From: Fredinandcohnia humi
Lineage (GTDB): Bacteria; Bacillota; Bacilli; Bacillales; Bacillaceae_L
DNA length: 58,529 nucleotides
Assembly (NCBI RefSeq): GCF_001439915.1
Contig: NZ_LMBW01000006.1
Location: 239,394-297,922 of the forward strand
Reading direction: 5' to 3'
The notes beneath the pieces were generated by a model that saw only the letters and a list, made by a program, of their open reading frames with translations, was not told the origin of the DNA and ran no database searches. Position 1 is the first letter of the stretch, and each line of letters opens with the position of its first letter. The position numbers and the translations under genes are program-made. Below are positions 44,890-51,921 of the stretch, one piece after another.

Positions 44890-47102
44890 AAAAGCGGAGA
44901 AATCCCCCACTTTTAGTAGCCTCTATTTTTGGAGTGATTCTTTTTCTTATAGCCATTGTATTAGTATTACATAAGGACGCATCCATAGCAGAGACATCGG
45001 AAACAATACCGGTTCAGAAACAAATTACAAATCAAAGACCTATAGAGAATTCGAATCCTGTAATAGATGGTGAGAGTATATACGAACTTGAGTTGACTAA
45101 ATGGGGTATATACAATGACGGTACCCATCCTAATGAAACAACAAATGGAATAAACGAAGCATTGAAATGGGCACAAAGTGAAGGATTTACAACGTTTTAT
45201 GTCCCAGCAGGGAACTATTTAGTTTCAAAAGGAAAATCGGAGGATGATCCAGACGCTAGAATCAATATGGTTTCAAATATGACATTCCTACTCGACGGAA
45301 ATGCCGTTATCCAAAAAGAAACAAACGGTTTTGAAATATACTCTACCCTGTTTCTTGATTCCGAAGTCGACAATGTGACAATAAAGGGGGGAACAATAAG
45401 GGGAGATAGAGAAACCCATGATTATTCCCAAAAAGGAGAATATACAGAAGGAACACATGAATGGGGAAATGGAATTAATACAAAAGGAGCAAGTAATATC
45501 ATCATTGATGGAGTGAAAATCGAAAAGTTCACTGGGGACGGAATTGAAATTGGTGGTGCAACGATATACGGGGAATATATTACCGAAGATGATCTAGAGT
45601 TAGGCGGAATAAATGATGAAGGTAAACCTGTATTTCAAAAAGGAAAAATTCGCTCAAATAACTATGATGTAGAGAATTTCAACAATCCTATTTATAGCAA
45701 TCCGCATTATCGAAATGTAATGATGTGGATTCCTAACGGAGTTGAAGAAAATTACGATATCTTCTTTTATCGTAAGGATGGTAGTTTTATCAAATCGGAT
45801 AAGGATCAACATTTTAATTCTACATGGGGATTTTCCGACGTTCCCGATGACGCAGACTATTTCAGGGTTGTTTTCAATAGTGATACTGTCCAGGATGTAC
45901 AAGTAAATAGGATGACAGTGGCAATTACAAAAAATATGACAATTAAAAATTGTGATATTGGTTATAATCGCCGACAAGGTATTACAGTTGGCGCTTCTGA
46001 TGATATAAAGATCATAAATAACAAAATTCACAATACAAACGGAACTGCACCCGAAAGCGGAATTGATATTGAACCGGGTTTTTTCCCTGCCATTAACACT
46101 CTTGTAAAAGGAAATCAATTCTTGAACAACAAGATTCATATGGTTTTTTCTTATGGTGGAAATGCTAGGGTTGAAGAAAACTATTTTGGACCAAATGTAA
46201 CAAATGGTATCGGTTTCTCGATTAATCCAGCATACTATGGTGCCGATGTTACCAACAACGAGTTCGACCACACTAACTTTATAACTTGGGGCAATACTAA
46301 ATTCCTTGGTAATAAATTAATCTCTAGTTCAGCGAGTTTCGAAGGTGGTTCGGCTGTGGTTGTAGATGGTGTTGACGGGGTAGATTCCAGCTTGGGTTTC
46401 ACCCAAACGGAAGAAGGTGGAATCAAGGCTTCTAATATAATGCTTAAGTCAACGGAACAACAAACAACCTCTGGTGGTATTACTGTTTATGGCGAGCCAA
46501 TTCACATGACAAACATAACACTACAAGGAAATAATGTATTTAGTGGAGACGGTAACAATGAAAGCGTGTATGATCATGTAAACTTTAATCACACTCCTGA
46601 AATGAGCATAGCATCAGGTACATATACTAACTGCTCTACAAATGTGGGAGAGTTTGCACTAAATATTCCGGGTAGAATTAATTTTCATAAATGCAAATTT
46701 ATAAACACAACATTTTATACTTATAACCAGGAAACAGAAGCAACTTTTCAACATTCATCCTTTGATAATGATGAAAGTATAACCAGTCAAATCATTTTAG
46801 CTATGGAAGCTAAAAAAATTAGTATTCTAAATAATACATTTAATTCTATCGTGAATGAAAGGGAAGATTATCCCATTATTCAAATAGGGCGGGATGCTTC
46901 TGCGCATAATCCAACAAAAGTTATGGGGGCAACTGCAGAGGGAAATAAAATATCCTCTAACATAACAAGAATGGGAATCGATACGGTTAATGGTGGTGTT
47001 GGAGCATCGTCTTTCCTCATTAAAGATAATATTTTGTACAATGCAACTCTAAACTTAAAATCAAATGATATTAATAAAAATAACCAAATGTTCAGCAATT
47101 AA
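44886..47102 (+). CDS. Membrane-anchored right-handed beta-helix protein (pectate-lyase-3-like)
   Basis: 738 residues: a basic N-terminus, one membrane helix (about 9-29), a linker and then a parallel beta-helix. The first strand region (WGIYNDGTHPNETTNGINEALKWA, FYVPAGNYLVS) matches the opening of the pectate lyase superfamily 3, and many N-x-[IF] repeats follow (NVTIKGGTIRGD, NIIIDGVKIEKF, IKIINNKIHN). Such proteins are polysaccharide lyases, hydrolases or epimerases. As the last gene of the EPS block it could trim or remodel the polymer outside the cell. Catalytic residues cannot be assigned. Confidence 0.8.
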   Translation: MKKRRNPPLLVASIFGVILFLIAIVLVLHKDASIAETSETIPVQKQITNQRPIENSNPVIDGESIYELELTKWGIYNDGTHPNETTNGINEALKWAQSEGFTTFYVPAGNYLVSKGKSEDDPDARINMVSNMTFLLDGNAVIQKETNGFEIYSTLFLDSEVDNVTIKGGTIRGDRETHDYSQKGEYTEGTHEWGNGINTKGASNIIIDGVKIEKFTGDGIEIGGATIYGEYITEDDLELGGINDEGKPVFQKGKIRSNNYDVENFNNPIYSNPHYRNVMMWIPNGVEENYDIFFYRKDGSFIKSDKDQHFNSTWGFSDVPDDADYFRVVFNSDTVQDVQVNRMTVAITKNMTIKNCDIGYNRRQGITVGASDDIKIINNKIHNTNGTAPESGIDIEPGFFPAINTLVKGNQFLNNKIHMVFSYGGNARVEENYFGPNVTNGIGFSINPAYYGADVTNNEFDHTNFITWGNTKFLGNKLISSSASFEGGSAVVVDGVDGVDSSLGFTQTEEGGIKASNIMLKSTEQQTTSGGITVYGEPIHMTNITLQGNNVFSGDGNNESVYDHVNFNHTPEMSIASGTYTNCSTNVGEFALNIPGRINFHKCKFINTTFYTYNQETEATFQHSSFDNDESITSQIILAMEAKKISILNNTFNSIVNEREDYPIIQIGRDASAHNPTKVMGATAEGNKISSNITRMGIDTVNGGVGASSFLIKDNILYNATLNLKSNDINKNNQMFSN

Positions 47103-47152
47103 TCTTTTATAAAAAGTTAGGGAAAAAGATTTTTAGAAAAGAGGTTCTAACC

Positions 47153-47869
47153 ATGAGACTTGCGTTTATTTCTGATATTCATGGAAACGCATTAGCTCTA
47201 GATGCAGTATTGAACGATATTCAAAGTAGAAATGTTGACAAAATCGCTGTTTTAGGGGACTTTTGCTTTAGAGGTCCTGAACCAAAGCGTTCTTTGGAAT
47301 TAGTAAGGAAAATAACTACAGATGTACTAAAAGGAAATGCTGATGAGTGGGTAGTTCGCGGTGTAGATGAAGGAGAAGTACCAGATGCGGCGTTAGAAAT
47401 AATGAAAAAGGAGAGAGAGTGGTCTTTTTCAAAACTTGATGACGAAGCGATTGACTATTTAAAAAATCTCCCGACCGAACTTAATTTTCAACATAATGGG
47501 GTAAACATCCACGCATTTCATGCAACACCTGATAGCCTGTTTGAAATTGTTAAGCCCGATGATAAAGACGAAACGATTGTAGAAAAACTAATGAAGAAAG
47601 AGGCAGATATTTACATCTATGCTCATATTCACAAACCATTTATTAGATTCATAAACGGTAAATGCATAATAAACACAGGAAGTGTTGGACTGCCCTTCGA
47701 TGGACAAAATAAATCTTCTTATGCACTCATTGACATTGGGGAAGATGACTACGAATCTACAATTGTAAGGGTTTCTTATGATGTTCAAAAGGTTATTAAA
47801 CAATTTGATGAAATGGACTATCCCAATTCTGAATTAATGATTACTCTTTTGGAACAAGCAAAAGTTTAG
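47153..47869 (+). CDS. Calcineurin-like metallophosphoesterase (YfcE/ApaH-type)
   Basis: 238 residues. ISDIHGNALALDAVL, LGDFCFRGPEP, LKGNADEW, HAFHATP, YAHIHKPF and NTGSVGLPFDG give the full two-metal site. Cytoplasmic. Substrate unknown: cyclic nucleotides and phosphodiesters are typical for the family. It is 51 bases after the EPS block and may be its final gene or an independent one. Confidence 0.85.
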   Translation: MRLAFISDIHGNALALDAVLNDIQSRNVDKIAVLGDFCFRGPEPKRSLELVRKITTDVLKGNADEWVVRGVDEGEVPDAALEIMKKEREWSFSKLDDEAIDYLKNLPTELNFQHNGVNIHAFHATPDSLFEIVKPDDKDETIVEKLMKKEADIYIYAHIHKPFIRFINGKCIINTGSVGLPFDGQNKSSYALIDIGEDDYESTIVRVSYDVQKVIKQFDEMDYPNSELMITLLEQAKV

Positions 47870-48008
47870 TTCAATAAATGTGGAGCAGGAAGAAAGTTAA
47901 CCGACCGCCATTTTGAAAGTTGGGGAGCTGCAACGTTTAGTGATAGTATGAGCAATTTTACGAAAACTATCTTGGTACGCTGTTACACCATCAATTGGAG
48001 GCATTACT

Positions 48009-48983
48009 TTGAAGAAAAAAAAAGTAATTTTCGGATTGTTCCTAATTATTTTGATATCCATAGTATTTATCGTTTGGGATAATCACCGATTTATAGTTGT
48101 TGAGCAAGACATCTTTATGAAAGACCTACCAAAGTCCATAGAAAACTTTCGGATTCTGCAAATTAGTGATCTTCATGAAAAAGAATTTGGTTCATCCCAA
48201 AGCAAATTAGTGAACAAAATTAATGGACTGGATTATGACGCAATTGTTTTTACTGGGGATATGCTTGATCATCCGGAAAGTGAAAATGTAGACAGCCTTT
48301 ATCAACTACTAGAAGGGATTAAAAATAAGGAGAATGCTTGGTTTGTCCCAGGAAATACCGATCCTAATAGTTACCAATTTGAGGGGGAATTACAAAAAGG
48401 TGAATTTATTCAAGGGATGGAGGCAAGAGGTGTTTATTTATTAGAAACCAGTGCAAAGATTGAAATGGGTGGAAATGCTGTCCATTTCGTTAACTTTGAA
48501 TTATCAATCACCAAAAACCCGGAACAACAGATAGCTGGAGTTATATATCCTAGTTATCAGTTTGAACCCTGGTATGTGTATTATATACGGGATCAATGGT
48601 CAACATTACAAGAAACATATAAAACAATAGTGGATAAGGACATCGTAATCGCATTAAATCATTATCCTGTACCAGATCCAAGAATTAATTTTATTCAGAA
48701 TGACCCTGCAACCAAGTGGCGTGATTTTGATCTCATTATCGCTGGTCATTATCATGGGGGGCAAATACGTATCCCTATAATTGGGGCTATTTTCATCCCG
48801 GATCCATGGTACAGAAGGAATGGCCTTTTTCCACCGCTGGATCGGGTAAAAGGGCTGTGGGAGTATCAGGGAACTAAGCAATATGTTAGTACAGGATTAG
48901 GGAGCAGTGATGCTTTACCATTATTGAAGTTTCGTTTATTTAATACACCGGAAATTAATCTCTTAACTTTAAAAGGGAAATAA
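48009..48983 (+). CDS. Membrane-anchored metallophosphoesterase (YkuE-like)
   Basis: 324 residues from TTG after TTGGAGGCATTAC. One N-terminal membrane helix (about 5-24), then ISDLHEKEFGSSQ, FTGDMLDHP, VPGNTDPNS, ALNHYP and AGHYHGGQIRIP, a complete metallophosphoesterase site facing outside. YkuE-type enzymes act at the cell surface. The 139 bases before it hold no gene I can support. It ends in a terminator shared with sinR. Confidence 0.85.
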   Translation: MKKKKVIFGLFLIILISIVFIVWDNHRFIVVEQDIFMKDLPKSIENFRILQISDLHEKEFGSSQSKLVNKINGLDYDAIVFTGDMLDHPESENVDSLYQLLEGIKNKENAWFVPGNTDPNSYQFEGELQKGEFIQGMEARGVYLLETSAKIEMGGNAVHFVNFELSITKNPEQQIAGVIYPSYQFEPWYVYYIRDQWSTLQETYKTIVDKDIVIALNHYPVPDPRINFIQNDPATKWRDFDLIIAGHYHGGQIRIPIIGAIFIPDPWYRRNGLFPPLDRVKGLWEYQGTKQYVSTGLGSSDALPLLKFRLFNTPEINLLTLKGK

Positions 48984-49032
48984 AAAAGCCCTTCAAGAGA
49001 TGAATTTTTCACCCTCCTGAAGCGCTTTTTTA
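48982..49032. terminator. Bidirectional terminator between the YkuE-like gene and sinR
   Basis: AAAAAAGC.CTTCA ... TGAAGCGCTTTTTT forms an interrupted stem with an A-tract and a T-tract, in the convergent gap. Confidence 0.75.
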
Positions 49033-49359
49033 TTTGTTGGTATTTTTCCATTTGTTAAATTCTAAGAATGCCTTAAATTCATCCTTTGAAACTCCGGATT
49101 TCATTGCTTCTTGTACAAGTTGGGCCCAATCAGAATCAAGATCTTCTATTTGAACTTCGTGATCCTCTTCATGGAGTAGAGTATTCACTGATACCCCAAG
49201 GACCGCAGAGATTTTCTCTAAAAATTGAATAGAAGGATTTGATTGAAGGTTGCGTTCGATAGAACTTAAATATGATTTTGCAACCCCAGCTCTTTCAGCT
49301 AATTCAGATAAGGATAATTTTCTTTGCAATCGGTATTGTTTGATACGTTGACCAATCAT
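49030..49359 (-). CDS. sinR: SinR biofilm master repressor
   Basis: 109 residues from ATG 49359 after GGAGGAAGGTGG. Nearly identical to B. subtilis SinR in the helix-turn-helix (MIGQRIKQYRLQRKLSLSEL, AGVAKSYLSSIERNLQSNPS, IQFLEKISAVL) and similar in the C-terminal SinI-binding hairpin (LDSDWAQLVQEAMKSGVSKD). SinR tetramers repress matrix operons by binding GTTCTYT repeats. An extended -10 element (TGTTATAAT, TATAAT at 49384-49389) just upstream gives it its own promoter. Confidence 0.95.
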   Translation of the reverse strand: MIGQRIKQYRLQRKLSLSELAERAGVAKSYLSSIERNLQSNPSIQFLEKISAVLGVSVNTLLHEEDHEVQIEDLDSDWAQLVQEAMKSGVSKDEFKAFLEFNKWKNTNK

Positions 49360-49383
49360 AAAATCCACCTTCCTCCATTTATG

Positions 49384-49424
49384 ATTATAACATAAAATGA
49401 GGAGGTTTGTTTTGTATGACGAAC
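49384..49424 (-). promoter_or_regulatory. sinR promoter with a degenerate SinR-like box
   Basis: Extended -10 TGTTATAAT (TATAAT at 49384-49389 on the minus strand), about 25 bases before the sinR ATG. The sequence GTTCGTCATACAAAAC (49409-49424, minus strand) overlaps the -35 region and matches 12 of 16 bases of the local box, a hint of autoregulation. Confidence 0.5.
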
Positions 49425-49487
49425 GATTTGTCACAAAAAGTTAACAAGGAAATATAATTTCTATGTTTGGGTGGGTTTTGCCGTTCG

Positions 49488-49628
49488 CTATCCAATTATT
49501 GAGTCAAGTCCATCAGCTTTTTCTGCAAAGAAAGTTTTGATTTCATTCACACTAATCCCCATATCTAGTGCTTCTAATATTAGGTCTACCCATTCCTGAT
49601 CAAGTGTTTCGTTTTCTACTTTCATCAT
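49488..49628 (-). CDS. sinI: SinI anti-repressor
   Basis: 46 residues from ATG 49628. LDQEWVDLILEALDMGISVNEIKTFF matches the LDQEWVELMVEAKEANIS helical hairpin of B. subtilis SinI, which binds SinR and breaks its tetramer. Upstream frame extensions lie inside a riboswitch and are not coding. GGGAGGGTATTGGAAAGT precedes the start. Gene order sinI then sinR on the same strand matches B. subtilis. Confidence 0.9.
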   Translation of the reverse strand: MMKVENETLDQEWVDLILEALDMGISVNEIKTFFAEKADGLDSIIG

Positions 49629-49659
49629 ACTTTCCAATACCCTCCCAAAATACAATAGT

Positions 49660-49760
49660 ATTCCAGGCAGTCCAGCCGTCATAATTGAAATCTCCAACCT
49701 TAGACCTGTGACTTTGCGTCCCTATTTTTCAATAGGTTTGCCTTTGTCTGTTCGAACCTC
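49660..49760 (-). ncRNA. c-di-GMP-I (GEMM-I) riboswitch upstream of sinI
   Basis: Read on the minus strand, the RNA has the full GEMM-I core: ACAAAGGCAAACC, a stem closed by a GAAA-type loop (CCTATTGAAAAATAGG), GGGACGCAAAGTC, ACAGGTCTAAGG, and a 3' arm GACGGCTGGACTGCC. GGCAAACC and GGGACGCAAAG form the ligand pocket. It ends about 35 bases before the sinI ATG. A weak AATAC/GTATT hairpin and the sinI ribosome site follow, so control could be by termination or by access to the ribosome site. Confidence 0.93.
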
Positions 49761-50118
49761 AGCTGACTGACTTAAAACGATAGTCCATTTATGTATAGAA
49801 CCTTAGTATTACATTTAGAAGTATAAAACATAAAAATAAAACTTTCTGTAAAAAACTGTCGATGTCAAAATATTTATAAAAGATAAACAACGGATTGTCT
49901 CACCAAATAAAAAATGGCTTATTTTCACTATTCGTGTAGAAGAAACTCGAAGAATAAGGAAAAAGACCTATGACTTGTTAACTGGAAGGAAATAGGGGTT
50001 AATACATAACAATATTCTCGTGCGGTTTTTTGTAAAATTACCAAATAAATGTAAGTTATTTGTCGAACGATTTTTTAGAAATTACCCTCAAAAAAATGTA
50101 ACCTACCTCCAAAAATGA
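49761..50118. other. AT-rich sinI upstream region with a 0A-box-like site
   Basis: No gene with a start codon is visible. TGTCGAA at 50061-50067 matches the Spo0A box, and TGTCGAT at 49857-49863 is a near match. Spo0A activates sinI in B. subtilis, so these are worth noting, though the first is over 300 bases from the aptamer. I cannot define the sinI promoter. Confidence 0.3.
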
Positions 50119-50196
50119 GGATAGGCCAATATTACATTGTATTTTGACAAAGATAAAACAAACCGCCATTAATGATTTCGACAAGAATTTTTGGTT
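50119..50196 (-). pseudogene. Duplicated 3' fragment of yqhG
   Basis: 78 bases that match 51114-51191 at about 91% (54 of 56 in the coding part). On the minus strand it still reads PKILVEIINGGLFYLCQNTM then stop, against PKVLVEIINGGLFYLCQNAM in the intact gene. Homology stops sharply at 50196. Confidence 0.85.
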
Positions 50197-50266
50197 ATAC
50201 TTCAGTTCCATAATGGTTTTTTCTTGTCCTTTATTAAGTTTTATGAAATCGGAATTAAATAAAAAA

Positions 50267-50383
50267 TCAGAGGAGATTTAGATTCTTTGTAGTTAATGAA
50301 ACGGTGGGTAGAAGAGGTACTTTATCACTCTTATCTAGGAATTTTTTGGAGGATTTAGATAGCTCTAGTTTATAATTACTCAT
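50267..50383 (-). pseudogene. RelE/ParE-like toxin remnant
   Basis: Starts at ATG 50383, overlapping the antitoxin stop codon by ATGAGTAA. It encodes MSNYKLELSKSSKKFLDKSDK, the usual start of RelE/ParE-type toxins (strand, then SK..KKFLDK helix), but loses similarity after about 21 residues and stops at 38. The rest of the roughly 85-residue toxin is missing, so it should be inactive. Confidence 0.6.
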
Positions 50384-50597
50384 TGTCTAAAAACTCCTTA
50401 CGTAATTCGTCAATTGTATAAGAATAGGTCTCCCCATTTTCATATTCTGAACGAGATACCGAAATTGCTTTGATTTCTGTTTTTGTAGGCTCATCCTCAG
50501 GCATTGTTAAAAGTTTAATCATTTTGACAAGCTCAGATAGTTTTTCATCTGGTACTGCTTCAATTAATTTGTAAACATCTTCTCTTTTCGTTGCCAA
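50376..50597 (-). CDS. Antitoxin-like small protein
   Basis: 73 residues: a helical N-terminus (KREDVYKLIEAVPDEKLSELVKMI), a linker, and an acidic C-terminus ending in SYTIDELRKEFLDNE. AAAGGAGATGATAATTT lies upstream. Size, acidity and the overlapping downstream toxin remnant fit a type II antitoxin. It is probably an orphan. No DNA-binding motif is certain. Confidence 0.6.
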   Translation of the reverse strand: MATKREDVYKLIEAVPDEKLSELVKMIKLLTMPEDEPTKTEIKAISVSRSEYENGETYSYTIDELRKEFLDNE

Positions 50598-50695
50598 ATT
50601 ATCATCTCCTTTTGCTTCCTATTATAACTTATCCTTGGTGGAATAAACAGAATCATAGTCATATAAACGAGGCCAGAATGACAACCAATTTTGGA

Positions 50696-51026
50696 GGCTT
50701 ATTTGGACAGAAAAAAGTAGAACTTCCGCTTGAAAGTCCGAATTCAAGAGTCATTCGGACAGACCAATGTAGAAGTGCTGGTAGCTAGTCTAAATGCAAG
50801 GTTCATTTGGACAGTCCAAGGAAGAACATTCAGTACAGTGTCCAAAAGTCAAGCTCATTTGGACAGACCAATGTACAACTGCCGATAGTGAGTCTGAATG
50901 CAAGGTTCATTTGGACAGTCCACGGAAGAGCTTCCAGTACAGTGTCCAAAAGTTAAGCTCATTCAGACAGATCAAAGTAGAAGTTCCGTAGCGAGTCCGA
51001 ATACAATTCCCATTCCGACAGAACAG
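50696..51026. repeat. 52-base imperfect tandem repeat, about seven units
   Basis: The core [TC]TGGACAG or a close variant recurs at 50705, 50757, 50809, 50861, 50913, 50965 and 51016, a period of 52 (last 51). Alternate units are more alike, giving a 104-base higher-order repeat (50791-50866 and 50895-50970 nearly identical). The period is not a multiple of three and frames are not conserved, so it is unlikely to be coding. Confidence 0.85.
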
Positions 51027-51106
51027 GCAGAAATTAAATAATAATAGTCCTAATGGAGAAAAGATTTTTTGTTGAAACGAAAATTGGTGATAAAAAACCC
51101 TCAGTG

Positions 51107-51127
51107 AAAAATAGGATAGGCCTATTT
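51107..51127 (-). terminator. yqhG terminator
   Basis: Minus-strand AAATAGG CCTAT CCTATTT followed by further T residues, overlapping the yqhG stop. Confidence 0.6.
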
Positions 51128-51921
51128 CACATCGCATTTTGACAAAGATAAAACAACCCGCCATTAATGATTTCGACAAGAACTTTTGGTTCGTATTGGT
51201 CTTTAAGTGCTTCTTTTTCGATTTCGTAGCTCTCTGGTTTTTCCTCAATTCCTTCATAAAATGCGTCTAAAAGGGCCAAATCCTCATTCCAACGCAGCCT
51301 TGCTTCATCTGCCCATGCATGATCCTGGGTTTCCACAAAACCTTTTACATATTGCTGAAGTCGATTGACACCACTTTGCGGTTTAACCAACGATGACATC
51401 GTATACGTTAAATCTGGTATTTTCGGAGTAAGCGGTAGCTTTTCAATCTTCTCCTGAAAATCCTCAACAATGATTCCGTTAATAAGCTGCAATCCAAGCG
51501 ACATTAACACATCACGTTTGCGGTCACTCTTATACGAAACCTTCACATTTAACCCGAGCCATGGGTAAAGGGGTGTGTTTCCTTGGGCGCCGGGTGGTGT
51601 TTGCTGATACAACCGAATGTAGCTTGCTAGCTTTTTGGTTGATTCAAACATTTGATGCAAGCGGGGAGCCCCGAAATGGATAAAGTCCCCTTTTACATCT
51701 TCAGGTGTTTGGTCCCGGTCTGTAATTAACGTTAGCTTCATCGGATTCGGTTCTCCACCTGTTTTTTCAACATATGTCCAATAAAAGGGGCGATTCATGA
51801 GTTGCTTATCCAAATCAATCGTTAATTGAACCGTCATATTTCCTGGATTTCGTTCAAGAATTTCACAATGGTTTGAAACAAAATATTTTTCTAGAAAATT
51901 AACGATTTCCTGTTGCTGCAC
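51127..51921 (-). CDS. yqhG: YqhG family protein
   Basis: About 264 residues from GTG 51921, six bases after GGAGGTG. QQQEIVNFLEKYF, a mostly alpha/beta chain, and the C-terminal VLVEIINGGLFYLCQ. Conserved in Bacillaceae next to yqhH with unknown function; it overlaps yqhH, so the two are probably made together. No catalytic motif is visible. Its 3' end is copied at 50119-50196. Confidence 0.85.
   Translation of the reverse strand: MQQQEIVNFLEKYFVSNHCEILERNPGNMTVQLTIDLDKQLMNRPFYWTYVEKTGGEPNPMKLTLITDRDQTPEDVKGDFIHFGAPRLHQMFESTKKLASYIRLYQQTPPGAQGNTPLYPWLGLNVKVSYKSDRKRDVLMSLGLQLINGIIVEDFQEKIEKLPLTPKIPDLTYTMSSLVKPQSGVNRLQQYVKGFVETQDHAWADEARLRWNEDLALLDAFYEGIEEKPESYEIEKEALKDQYEPKVLVEIINGGLFYLCQNAM

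Noticed and set aside
47870-48008. 139-base gap before the YkuE-like gene as a riboswitch or gene remnant
   Set aside because: Some G-rich pairing is possible, but I see no known aptamer core and no frame with a start.
49629-49697. Longer SinI starting at 49697
   Set aside because: The extra 23 codons lie inside the conserved 3' arm of the riboswitch, and the internal ATG at 49628 gives the normal SinI length.
49852-49995. A 46-codon start-less frame with protein-like composition (VKIFIKDKQRIVSPNKKW...)
   Set aside because: No start codon or ribosome site and no recognised family; could be a gene scrap but cannot be supported.
50696-51026. Regular 52-base repeats as a CRISPR array
   Set aside because: The whole 52-base unit is repeated with scattered mismatches; there are no conserved repeats alternating with unique spacers, and no cas genes nearby.
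50591-51257. Open frames of 65 to 116 codons across the tandem repeat
   Set aside because: The 52-base period shifts frame each unit, ribosome sites are missing, and composition is repeat-driven.
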